A stretch of 7,604 nt of DNA from JBASRP01 sp044866075 (GCA_044866075.1 JBIOTQ010000098.1:1-7604); one strand, 5' to 3'. Counted from the first letter of the stretch, positions 1 to 6,205 are shown. The notes: generated by a model from the letters alone, not told the origin. Made by a program: numbers and translations.

Positions 1-1962
1 ACCGGCCGGGTCGAGGATGGGAACACGGTCTCGGACTTCGATCCGGACGAGATCGCCAAGGGCATCTCGATCTCCCTCGCGCTCGCTCCACTCGAGTGGA
101 AAGAGCACAAGATCAACCTCCTCGACGCCCCTGGGTACGCCGACTTTGTGGGCGACACCGAGGCCGGGCTGCGCGCAGCCGACGCCGCGATCATCGTGGT
201 TTCCGCGGTCGAGGGCGTCGAGGTGCAGGCGCGCGTCGCCTGGGACATCTGCGAACACCTGAAGCTTCCGCGCGCCATCTTCATCAACAAGCTCGATCGC
301 GAACGCGCGTCGTTCCAGCGGACGATCGACGAGCTGATCGAGGTCTTCGGCAAGCGCGTGGCCCCGTACCACCTCCCTCTCGGAGAGGAGACCTCGTTCG
401 AGGGCGTCGCCGACCTCCTCGCCGAGCGCGCCTACACCTACAACGGCGAGCGGAAGGAAGCCCCCATCCCCGAAGCGCTATCGGCGGAGGAGGCGGCGCT
501 GCACGAAAAGCTCGTCGAGTCGATCGTGGAGGTCGACGACGCGTTGATGGAGCGCTACCTCGAGGGCAGCGAGATCGAGCCGAAGGAGCTCATGGCCGCG
601 CTCGAGAAGGGCGTCTCGGCGGGCGCGAACGTTCCCGTCCTGTGCGGCAGCGCGACGAAAGGGATCGGCATCGATCTACTGGCCGAATTCCTCGTCGACG
701 AGATCCCCTCCCCCGCCGAGCGCGCGCCCGTCGTCGGGACCCGCGGCCAGGAGGAGGTCGAGCTTCCGCCCGATCCGAACGGTCCGTTCGCCGCGCTCGT
801 GTTCAAGACGCTCTCAGACCCCTACGTCGGCAAGCTCACGTTCTTCCGCGTCTACTCGGGGACCTTCCGTCCCGACCAGACGGTGTTCAACGCCACCCAG
901 AATCAGGACGAGCGCGTCGGTCAGGTGTTCACGATGCGCGGCAAGACGCAGGAGCCGGTCTCGGAGGTTCCCGCCGGCGACATCGCCGCCGTCGCAAAGC
1001 TCACGCACACGGTGACGGGCGACACGCTATGCACCCGCGGGGCGCCGGTCGTGCTGGCCGGGATCGACTTCCCCGACCCGTTGATCGCACTCGCGATCGA
1101 ACCGAAGACGAAAGGCGACGAGGACAAGCTCTCCACGGCGCTGCACAAGCTCGCCGAGGAAGACCCGACCTTCCACCACGAGCGCAATCCCGAAACGCGG
1201 CAGACGCTCATCAAGGGGATGGGCGAGGCGCATCTCGACGTGATCGTGCAACGCCTCGCGCGTCATCACGTCGAGGTCACCACCGCGCCGCCGCGCGTCG
1301 CGTACCGCGAGACGATCAAGAAGACCGCCAGCGCGCAAGGACGGCACGTGAAGCAGTCGGGTGGACGCGGCCAGTACGCCGTGTGCTGGCTGGAGCTGTC
1401 GCCGCTCCCCCGCGGCGGCGGGTTCGAGTTCCAGAATGCGATCGTCGGCGGCGCGATCCCCGGTCAGTTCATCCCCTCGGTCGAGAAGGGCGTCCGCAAG
1501 ACGCTCGAGGACGGCGTCCTCGCCGGCTATCCCATGGTCGACGTCAAGGCCAAGCTCTACGACGGCAAGTTCCACACCGTCGACTCGTCGGATATCGCGT
1601 TCCAGCTCGCCGGCGGTCTGGCGTTCAAGGACGCGGCGCGCGAGGCCGGAATCATCCTGCTGGAGCCGATCATGGACCTCGACGTCATGGTTCCCGACGA
1701 CGCGGTCGGCGACATCATGGGCGACCTGTCTGCGAAGCGGGCGCGCATCGAAGGATCCGAGCCCGTCGGCCGCGGCTGGACCCACATCAAGGCCAAGGTT
1801 CCGCAAGGAGAAATCTTGAGGTACTCGATCGACCTCCGATCGAAGACCGGAGGCCGCGCCACGTTCAAGGCCACCTTCTCGCACTACGAGGAATCGCCGT
1901 CGAACGTGCAGGAGAAGGTCGTCGCCGAGGCGCAGAAAGCCAAGGAAGAAGCCCATAAGTAG
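1..1962 (+). CDS. fusA2: Elongation factor G-like GTPase (EF-G2 type), 5'-truncated by the window edge
   Basis: The reading frame is open from base 1, giving 653 codons of a protein usually near 700 residues; the P-loop lies before the window. Window residues: switch I region around D16-S25 (KGISIS where canonical EF-G has RGITI); G3 motif DAPGYADF at 42-49; G4 NKLD at 96-99; G5 GSA at 216-218; domain IV signature HVKQSGGRGQYA at 449-460; domain V begins around LEPIMDLDV; the C-terminus has HYEESPSNVQEKV. These are EF-G domains I-V in order. Canonical EF-G promotes ribosomal translocation, with GTP hydrolysis helped by the His of DTPGH. Here that His is Tyr46, which I recall as typical of actinobacterial EF-G-like paralogues, so the main EF-G role is doubtful and the true function open. 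A GTG at 148 is internal, not the real start. The gene has no evident link to the downstream set, from which 292 bases separate it. Family call very secure; the symbol follows mycobacterial usage and is less sure. Confidence 0.93.
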   Translation, partial: TGRVEDGNTVSDFDPDEIAKGISISLALAPLEWKEHKINLLDAPGYADFVGDTEAGLRAADAAIIVVSAVEGVEVQARVAWDICEHLKLPRAIFINKLDRERASFQRTIDELIEVFGKRVAPYHLPLGEETSFEGVADLLAERAYTYNGERKEAPIPEALSAEEAALHEKLVESIVEVDDALMERYLEGSEIEPKELMAALEKGVSAGANVPVLCGSATKGIGIDLLAEFLVDEIPSPAERAPVVGTRGQEEVELPPDPNGPFAALVFKTLSDPYVGKLTFFRVYSGTFRPDQTVFNATQNQDERVGQVFTMRGKTQEPVSEVPAGDIAAVAKLTHTVTGDTLCTRGAPVVLAGIDFPDPLIALAIEPKTKGDEDKLSTALHKLAEEDPTFHHERNPETRQTLIKGMGEAHLDVIVQRLARHHVEVTTAPPRVAYRETIKKTASAQGRHVKQSGGRGQYAVCWLELSPLPRGGGFEFQNAIVGGAIPGQFIPSVEKGVRKTLEDGVLAGYPMVDVKAKLYDGKFHTVDSSDIAFQLAGGLAFKDAAREAGIILLEPIMDLDVMVPDDAVGDIMGDLSAKRARIEGSEPVGRGWTHIKAKVPQGEILRYSIDLRSKTGGRATFKATFSHYEESPSNVQEKVVAEAQKAKEEAHK

Positions 1963-2025
1963 ACCGCGGGTCGGGCCTCCTCATTCTTTCTTCCATCCGT
2001 GTAATTCTTCTTCGGTTCGGTGTAA

Positions 2026-2114
2026 CCCGTTTCGATGTCCTGGTCGTTTGGTATGTAGGGGAAGAACGTACCTTTCCTACGGCCATCGGATGATTCGGAG
2101 TAGTACGAAACGGG
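2026..2114. repeat. 9-bp inverted repeat enclosing a second hairpin
   Basis: CCCGTTTCG at 2026-2034 is the exact reverse complement of CGAAACGGG at 2106-2114. Between the arms, GTAGGGGA (2055-2062) can pair with TTTCCTAC (2073-2080) around a 10-base loop. About 0.1 perfect 9-bp pairs are expected by chance in a region this size, so the nested arrangement is suggestive, not proven. It could be a structured 5' leader or an operator region upstream of the first response regulator. Confidence 0.4.
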
Positions 2115-2239
2115 CTGGACAAAGGATTGAATCACCAAAAGCCCTGCTCCGGCGTTTCTCGGGGCTTCGACGCCAGCAGGCCACTTCGGACGGTGTTGCG
2201 TAGAACGCGAAGTGTGTGCAACACTCACAACCAGTAATT

Positions 2240-2245
2240 AGGGGG
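2240..2245 (+). promoter_or_regulatory. Ribosome binding site supporting the GTG start at 2255
   Basis: AGGGGG lies 9 bases before GTG 2255. The upstream in-frame GTG at 2216 has no comparable purine-rich sequence and sits inside the inverted repeat 2193-2224, so the downstream start is preferred. Confidence 0.5.
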
Positions 2246-2254
2246 TTGCGCTCC

Positions 2255-3064
2255 GTGGGGGATGTTGCTGCACAGGTTTCGGGGACGTCAGCGCCATTGA
2301 GCTGGGAGGATGCGCGCGATTCTCGTCGCGCGTCGGACCGTACTTCGGCGATCGCAGACCGTCCCACTCGAGTCCTCATCGCCGACGAGCATCGTCTGTT
2401 CGCCGAGGCCATCCGAACGGTCCTGGAGGCCGAGGCCATCGAGGTCGTCGGCATCGCCACGAACGCGCCGGAGGTTGTCGCCGCCGTTCAGCGAGAGAGA
2501 CCCGACCTCATCCTTCACGGGCTGGGCGGAGATGGTTCCGAATGGGCGTCGACGGGCCGGCGTGTTCGCGAGATCTGCTCCGGCACGAAGATCGTCGCCC
2601 TCACTGAGCTCCGTGATCCGCGGCTCGCGGCCGAGGCGCTCCGGGCGGGTTTCCACGGCTGTCTGACGAAGGACATCCCGATCGCGAAGCTGGTCACGTC
2701 GATACGCGCGGCGCTCGACGGTCAAGTCGTCCTCTCTCCGCGCATGGTGCGGAACGCGTTCGATGCGCGGCCGCCCGACGTCCGAGCCGCGGCCTTGCTC
2801 GCGGAGCAGATCACTCCACGTGAACAAGATGTGCTCGTCCTTCTCGTCCAGGGTGCGAGCAGCGACGAGGTGGCGCGACGGCTGCGCGTGAGTCCGAACA
2901 CCGTCCGAACGCACATCCAGAGCATCTTCACGAAGCTCGGGGTGCATTCGCGACTGGAAGCCACGGCGTTCGCGGTGCGTTACGGACTGGTCACACCGCG
3001 GGCCGTGGCGGAGAAACCTCGAGGCAACGGCGATGAACCTCCCCTCGTCATCGAGCTTCCGTAG
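2255..3064 (+). CDS. NarL/LuxR-type response regulator with a degenerate receiver (phospho-acceptor Asp replaced by Gly)
   Basis: Predicted cytoplasmic transcription regulator of 269 residues: a roughly 37-residue, probably disordered leader, a receiver domain (about 39-158) and a LuxR-type HTH (about 187-250; ITPREQDVLVLL, then SPNTVRTHIQ and KLGVHSRLEA). In the receiver the acidic pair is present (ADEH, D44-E45), as are the switch Thr (ALTE, T117) and Lys (LTKD, K139). The usual phospho-acceptor (LLD in the next gene) is Gly89 in PDLILHGL. No nearby Asp sits in the right place, so standard phosphorylation is unlikely; such atypical receivers are known to act by dimerisation, ligand binding or constitutively. 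Start chosen for its ribosome site; GTG 2216 would add 13 residues and TTG 2297 would shorten it. It precedes its paralogue by 21-36 bases and is probably co-transcribed. DNA targets unknown; autoregulation is plausible but unseen. Confidence 0.9.
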   Translation: MGDVAAQVSGTSAPLSWEDARDSRRASDRTSAIADRPTRVLIADEHRLFAEAIRTVLEAEAIEVVGIATNAPEVVAAVQRERPDLILHGLGGDGSEWASTGRRVREICSGTKIVALTELRDPRLAAEALRAGFHGCLTKDIPIAKLVTSIRAALDGQVVLSPRMVRNAFDARPPDVRAAALLAEQITPREQDVLVLLVQGASSDEVARRLRVSPNTVRTHIQSIFTKLGVHSRLEATAFAVRYGLVTPRAVAEKPRGNGDEPPLVIELP

Positions 3065-3085
3065 CCGCGCGACGGCCGGAGACGG

Positions 3086-3799
3086 GTGACACACGGGGCC
3101 ATGGAGAGACAGCACAAACCTCAATCGGGGATCCGGATCCTCCTCGCCGACGAGCACGCGCTGTTCCGCGAAGCGATGCGGGTCGTGCTCGAGAATCAGC
3201 CCGATCTGACCGTTATCGCCGAGGCGGGCGACGGACTTCAAGCGATCAGTGAAGCCGAACGCGCTCGTCCCGACGTGGCCCTGCTCGACGCGGACCTTCC
3301 CAACTGCAACGGCGTCCGGGCGACGTACCTCATCAAGGAGCGCGTCCCCGAATGCCGCACCCTCGTCCTCGCCACCCACGAGGACCAGGCGCAACTGATC
3401 GCTGCGCTGGAGGCGGGCGCGACGGGGTATTTGACGAAAGACCGGCCCCTCGCAGAACTGATCGACGCGGCCCGGGACGTGTACCACGGAGAGACGCGGA
3501 TCCCTCGCGGGATGCTGGGCGCTTTGTTGTCTCGCCTCATCATCCGCCGTCGCGAGCAGGACGTCGCCCTCCGCAGGACGGCCCAATTGACGAGACGTGA
3601 GAAAGAAGTTCTCGCCCTCCTCGCCGACGGCGCGGACAAGCACGCCATCGCGCAAGCGCTCGTGATCAGTCCGCAGACCGCCCGGACGCACATCCAGAAC
3701 GTCCTCGCCAAACTCCGCGTCCACTCCCGGCTCGAAGCGGTCGCTCTTATCCGTCAGAACGGGATCCTCGAGGATCTCGTCGTCCGGTCCGACGCATGA
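3086..3799 (+). CDS. NarL/LuxR-type response regulator, intact receiver
   Basis: 237 residues. Receiver at about 16-133: acidic pair in LLADEH (D22-E23), phospho-acceptor Asp68 in LLDADLP, switch Thr97 (LATHED) and Lys118 (LTKD), a complete set. A charged linker (about 150-163, including RRREQD) leads to the LuxR HTH at about 168-228 (LTRREKEVLALL, SPQTARTHIQ, KLRVHSRLEA). It is a close paralogue of the preceding gene, probably from tandem duplication. Expected to bind DNA after phosphorylation by a histidine kinase; none is in the window. GTG 3086 has GGAG only 4 bases upstream; ATG 3101 (minus five residues) is an equally possible start with a weaker site. The stop TGA shares bases with the next ATG (ATGA at 3796-3799), implying translational coupling of this regulator to the PqqD/kinase genes. 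They are therefore probably one operon, and the regulator may control its own unit. Confidence 0.92.
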   Translation: MTHGAMERQHKPQSGIRILLADEHALFREAMRVVLENQPDLTVIAEAGDGLQAISEAERARPDVALLDADLPNCNGVRATYLIKERVPECRTLVLATHEDQAQLIAALEAGATGYLTKDRPLAELIDAARDVYHGETRIPRGMLGALLSRLIIRRREQDVALRRTAQLTRREKEVLALLADGADKHAIAQALVISPQTARTHIQNVLAKLRVHSRLEAVALIRQNGILEDLVVRSDA

Positions 3800-4083
3800 C
3801 GGTCGTGGGTCGTGAACGGCCGGCGCGACGAGACGGTGTCTGGGTCCGGCGCTCCGGCGACGAGAATGCCCTCTTCGATCCGACGTCATCGGCCGTGCAC
3901 CTTCTGAACGAGACCGCGCTCGCGATCTGGGAGCTCTGCGACGGGCAGACGGACCCCGAAGAGATGATCGCCGCGATCGTCGAAGTGAGCGGTCTCGAGC
4001 GTGACGCGGTGACGCAGGACGTCCGGCGGATCCTGTCGGAGCTCGGCGACGCGGGATTGCTTACATGGGCTCCTCGCGCGTGA
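3796..4083 (+). CDS. PqqD-family small protein (peptide-binding, RRE-like), first copy
   Basis: 95 residues, the usual size for stand-alone PqqD-like proteins. It has the family pattern: an N-terminal strand region (VWVRRSGDENALFDP), the core HLLNETALAIWELCDG at 35-50, a helix with PEEMIAAI, and the C-terminal helix DVRRILSELGDAGLL at 75-89. PqqD folds as a small winged helix that binds precursor peptides and presents them to a modifying enzyme, classically the radical SAM PqqE; related domains serve lasso-peptide and other RiPP pathways. No radical SAM gene is in the window. The ATG overlaps the regulator stop by 4 bases, and the 3' end overlaps the second PqqD-like gene. The client and partner are unknown; the HprK-like proteins encoded downstream are the best partner candidates by context. 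Confidence 0.87.
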   Translation: MTVVGRERPARRDGVWVRRSGDENALFDPTSSAVHLLNETALAIWELCDGQTDPEEMIAAIVEVSGLERDAVTQDVRRILSELGDAGLLTWAPRA

Positions 4084-4352
4084 CCACCAAGCCCAAGGTC
4101 CGGGACGACCTCGCGGTCGTCGAACTCGACGGGGAGGCCGTCGTGTTCGACGAGGTCACCTCCGACCTCCACTACTTCAACCCGACGGCAACCCTCGTCT
4201 TCGGGCTGTGCGACGGGAGCGGGACCGTCGACGAACTCGCCGCCGACATCGCCGCCGCCTACGGGGCCGATGAGGATCGGGTGCGACGCGACGTCGAAGC
4301 GGTCGTCGAGGATTTCGCCCGCTCCGGTCTCCTGATCGATCGTTCCGGTTGA
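4065..4352 (+). CDS. PqqD-family small protein (peptide-binding, RRE-like), second copy
   Basis: 95 residues from ATG 4065. The core LHYFNPTATLVFGLCDG (35-51), the VDELAADIAAAYG helix, and RRDVEAVVEDFARSGLL (74-90) match the PqqD pattern and align along the length of the first copy, so the pair looks like a tandem duplication that has diverged widely. An alternative start is GTG 4080, whose GTGA overlaps the preceding stop by 4 bases and would remove five residues; neither start has a strong ribosome site, so translation is probably coupled to the gene before. Two PqqD-like proteins may serve two clients or form a heteromer; this is inference. GGAG lies 5 bases after its stop, serving the small ORF that follows. 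Confidence 0.87.
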   Translation: MGSSRVTTKPKVRDDLAVVELDGEAVVFDEVTSDLHYFNPTATLVFGLCDGSGTVDELAADIAAAYGADEDRVRRDVEAVVEDFARSGLLIDRSG

Positions 4353-4356
4353 TCCC

Positions 4357-4360
4357 GGAG
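4357..4360 (+). promoter_or_regulatory. Ribosome binding site ahead of the 19-codon ORF
   Basis: GGAG ends 6 bases before ATG 4367, a good spacing. No comparable site precedes ATG 4427 of the next large gene, so ribosomes probably enter here. Confidence 0.5.
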
Positions 4361-4366
4361 CCTTGC

Positions 4367-4426
4367 ATGGACATGACCCCCGACGAGTCCGCCGAGGTCC
4401 AAAAGAAGACCGTCCACGACCCATGA
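4367..4426 (+). CDS. Possible 19-residue peptide ORF directly abutting the P-loop-less kinase-like gene
   Basis: ATG 4367 to TGA 4424-4426 encodes MDMTPDESAEVQKKTVHDP, preceded by GGAG at 6-base spacing. Excluding Met, 15 of 17 sense codons end in G or C, like the genes around it. The TGA is followed immediately, in the same frame, by the ATG of the next gene (TGAATG). Three readings: a leader ORF that delivers ribosomes to the next start by reinitiation; a very short substrate peptide for the PqqD-like proteins (PqqA is similarly small, but the Glu-Tyr pair of PqqA is absent); or the original N-terminus of the downstream protein cut off by a nonsense change or sequencing error. I recognise no family. 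Existence as a translated ORF is moderately supported; function is unknown. Confidence 0.4.
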   Translation: MDMTPDESAEVQKKTVHDP

Positions 4427-5242
4427 ATGAGCGAACTCGACCGCCTCGGGTGGGCGGTACAGCACACGTTCGAGATAGGGGGAACTCCCATTGGGATCCG
4501 GACGACGTCGGCAGCGTTCGGTGAGTGGCTCGCGACCGCCCTGGCCGCTCATCGCTTGGAGGTCGACGGCCCCATCCGCTACTCGATCGTCGCCGCCGGC
4601 CGGAATGAGCGGCGCCGACGGCGCGAGTACGACATCCTCTACCGCGGTTGCCTCGCGCTCGTCCGGACGCTCGATCGTCGAACCCTCGTCGACGCGCTTT
4701 TCTCGGAGCTCGAGCAGTGGGGGTTCCGCGAGCGCGACGATGCCATCTTCCTTCGCATGTCGCCCATCGCCGCACACGGGACCGTGGCGCTCGTTCCGCC
4801 GTACGTGGCCAACGCGCTCATCGGTCTCGGTCGCCGCTCGGAGAAAGCCGGCGTCACGCTCCCGGCACAGCTCCATGTCGCCGTCGATCGCAACACCGGC
4901 GCGATGATCCCGACCCCGCCGATGCTCGACGTCGATCCCGGCGCCCGCGATGCCGTCGGAGATGGGACGTCCTCCGACCGCTTCGCCGTCTCGACGCCGC
5001 TCGCCGCGAACGGCCTTCTTTTCTTCGCCGAAAGCGGCGATCCCGTCGCCCCGGTGTCTCGGGGGATCGCCCTGTACCGCGCGGCCGGCTCGGCGTTCAA
5101 CCTCCCGCAAGTAGGAGGAGACGGGCTGCGCGCATTGGGCCGGCTCGTGGCCGGCGCGCGCTGCCTCGCTGTGAACGCCGTCGAACCGGCCGACATCCTG
5201 GACGCGGTTTCGCGCGCGATGCGCGAGATCGCGCGCGGCTAG
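4427..5242 (+). CDS. HprK-like fold protein without a P-loop (probable pseudokinase), paralogue of the next gene
   Basis: 271 residues, no signal peptide or membrane segment. Residues 109-172 align without gaps to residues 88-151 of the next protein (HprK-like, 285-residue numbering): Leu109, Ala115, Gly118, Pro124, Leu134, Gly142, Gly158, Pro162 and Asp170-Pro-Gly172 all match. A second ungapped block, from PVSR at 209-212 to about 268, matches PVSR at 209-212 of the partner, including SA-NL, LG and the Asp near the end. The catalytic positions are gone: the P-loop GKST is replaced by ALIG (130-133), the conserved His by Arg110, and the acidic Asp-Glu by Gln148-Leu149. It should not bind ATP in the usual way, so a scaffold, regulatory or substrate-binding role beside the active paralogue is inferred. 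It starts directly after the TGA of the small ORF and has no ribosome site of its own. A basic run (RRRRR, 62-66) is notable. Homology is my own alignment by eye. Confidence 0.8.
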   Translation: MSELDRLGWAVQHTFEIGGTPIGIRTTSAAFGEWLATALAAHRLEVDGPIRYSIVAAGRNERRRRREYDILYRGCLALVRTLDRRTLVDALFSELEQWGFRERDDAIFLRMSPIAAHGTVALVPPYVANALIGLGRRSEKAGVTLPAQLHVAVDRNTGAMIPTPPMLDVDPGARDAVGDGTSSDRFAVSTPLAANGLLFFAESGDPVAPVSRGIALYRAAGSAFNLPQVGGDGLRALGRLVAGARCLAVNAVEPADILDAVSRAMREIARG

Positions 5243-5257
5243 TCGGATGCCGGCCTT

Positions 5258-5264
5258 GGAGGAG
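5258..5264 (+). promoter_or_regulatory. Strong ribosome binding site supporting ATG 5274
   Basis: GGAGGAG lies 9 bases before ATG 5274, a near-perfect match to the anti-Shine-Dalgarno sequence. The upstream in-frame ATG 5247, 4 bases after the previous stop, has no such site, though termination-reinitiation could serve it. Confidence 0.65.
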
Positions 5265-5273
5265 ACGTACGAC

Positions 5274-6131
5274 ATGCTCGGCGTCGCGGTCCGCGTCGAA
5301 GTCCCCGACGATGCCGCGGCGGGCCGGATCCGGGCGCTCCTGCGCGACGCGCCGCGGACCCGCCGCGCAGCCGATCACGTCATCCGCCTGGAGCTGTCTT
5401 CCGGGCCCGAGCCGACACGGACCCTGTTCCAGAACGGGGACATCGTCCGGCCCGATATGGACCCTGCGATGTCCGTATCGGTTCTGCTGTGGGTGATCCA
5501 TCAGGCTGCGATGAGGACGGATCGCTTCGTCGTCCTGCACGCCGGCTGCGTCGCGCTGAACGGCCGGGGTTATCTGCTGCCCGGTGAGCGCGAGGTCGGT
5601 AAGTCGACGCTCGTCACCGGGTTGGTCCGGGACGGGTTCTCGTACCTCTCGGACGAGCTCGGCGCCATCTCCCTGGATGACGGTTTGCTCCATCCCCACG
5701 CGCGGCCGATCGGTCTCGATCCCGGCTCGTTCCCGTCCTTCCCCGAGCTTGAGCCGTCGGACCTGGCCGAGTTCGCCGACCAACGTCGCTGGCACCTTCG
5801 CGCCGACGACGTCCGAGCGGGATCGCGCTCGACGCCGGCGCCGCCGGCCGTAGTCGTGTTCCCGAGCTATGCGCCGGGGGCACCCCCTTCGCTCGAACCG
5901 GTTTCGCGGCCGGAAGCCTTATGGCTGCTGGCGCGCTCCGCCGTCAACCTCGACATCGTCGGACGCCGGGGCTTCATCACTCTCGGTGACATCGCGGCGT
6001 CCGTCCGGGCCTATCGTCTCCACACCGGGAACCTCGTCGATGCCTGCCGGATGATCCGTTCGGTCGATTCGAACGCTTCGCGTGTCCGGTCGGCTTCGCC
6101 ACGAGGTGCCGCGCCCGCTCTGGGTGCGTAA
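5274..6131 (+). CDS. HPr kinase-related protein with intact P-loop (HprK-like Ser kinase family)
   Basis: 285 residues from ATG 5274 (294 from ATG 5247). The core has the HprK/PEPCK-type order: conserved His in VVLHAGC (His89), P-loop GEREVGKST at 104-112 with Lys110-Ser111, then SYLSDEL with Asp127-Glu128, which correspond to the His, P-loop and Asp-Asp of HPr kinase/phosphorylase. The N-terminal part (MLGVAVRVEV) resembles HprK-related proteins, and no N-terminal HprK sensor domain is present. True HprK phosphorylates HPr on Ser; related kinases next to PqqD-like genes occur in lasso-peptide loci, where they phosphorylate the peptide, and in so-called HPr-rel-A systems. Here the substrate is unknown; the Tat protein encoded next or a small peptide are candidates by context. 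The last 20 residues are rich in Ser, Arg and Ala and probably disordered. The P-loop lacks the usual inner glycines (GEREVGKS rather than GDSGIGKS). Confidence 0.87.
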   Translation: MLGVAVRVEVPDDAAAGRIRALLRDAPRTRRAADHVIRLELSSGPEPTRTLFQNGDIVRPDMDPAMSVSVLLWVIHQAAMRTDRFVVLHAGCVALNGRGYLLPGEREVGKSTLVTGLVRDGFSYLSDELGAISLDDGLLHPHARPIGLDPGSFPSFPELEPSDLAEFADQRRWHLRADDVRAGSRSTPAPPAVVVFPSYAPGAPPSLEPVSRPEALWLLARSAVNLDIVGRRGFITLGDIAASVRAYRLHTGNLVDACRMIRSVDSNASRVRSASPRGAAPALGA

Positions 6132-6157
6132 GGAAAGATACGGCGCGTGACGCATTC

Positions 6158-6171
6158 CGGCTTTCGAGCCG
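6158..6171. other. Short hairpin with UUCG loop between the kinase and Tat-protein genes
   Basis: CGGCT / AGCCG form a perfect 5-bp stem around TTCG. No T-run follows, so it is not a convincing terminator; it could stabilise mRNA or lower read-through into the Tat gene. A second weak pairing, CTCTCG (6179-6184) with CGAGAG (6205-6210), would cover part of the Tat gene's ribosome site. Confidence 0.4.
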
Positions 6172-6205
6172 TTCCGTACTCTCGATGAGGACTATTCGGC
6201 TTCCC

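Larger units (their letters stand above)
1963..2254. other. Lower-GC intergenic region with nested inverted repeats; likely promoter/5' UTR of the regulator operon
   Basis: Lines 1981-2160 count 27/60, 31/60 and 31/60 G+C, about 50%, clearly below the flanking genes. I find no convincing gene. Structure seen: a 9-bp perfect inverted repeat CCCGTTTCG (2026-2034) / CGAAACGGG (2106-2114); inside it, a possible hairpin 2055-2062 / 2073-2080 (8 pairs including two G-U); then AAGCCC (2139-2144) / GGGCTT (2162-2167); then GTGTTGC (2193-2199) / GCAACAC (2218-2224). The EF-G-like gene stop is followed only by a weak 4-bp GACC/GGTC hairpin and T-rich sequence, not a clear terminator. A promoter for the next gene is expected here, but I cannot place -35 and -10 boxes with confidence. 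Confidence 0.5.

Noticed and set aside
96..1958. Very long + strand ORF (620 codons) in another frame across the EF-G-like gene
   Set aside because: Arg-rich low-complexity translation with no motifs, fully inside the clear EF-G frame; a high-GC shadow.
1963..2010. Intrinsic terminator of the EF-G-like gene
   Set aside because: Only a 4-bp GACC/GGTC stem is followed by T-rich sequence; too weak to call.
2139..2224. Known riboswitch (c-di-GMP, cobalamin) upstream of the first regulator
   Set aside because: Stems are present, but I could not match conserved core sequences of these classes.
1884..2228. 114-codon - strand ORF covering the low-GC intergenic region
   Set aside because: Looks less Arg-rich than other shadows, but it has no ribosome site before its GTG, runs into the antisense of the EF-G-like gene and shows no motif. 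Kept only as a remote possibility.
2288..3889. 533-codon - strand ORF antisense to both response regulators
   Set aside because: Mirrors the codon bias of the two well-supported regulators; Arg/Asp-rich with no recognisable domain.
4424..4429. TGA before the kinase-like gene as a selenocysteine or read-through codon
   Set aside because: No hairpin of SECIS type was seen just downstream and the adjacent ATG offers a simpler restart; leader or nonsense explanations are preferred.
3796..6131. Lasso-peptide biosynthetic cluster
   Set aside because: PqqD-like and HprK-like genes occur in such clusters, but no asparagine-synthase-like cyclase, B2 protease or typical precursor is present in the window.
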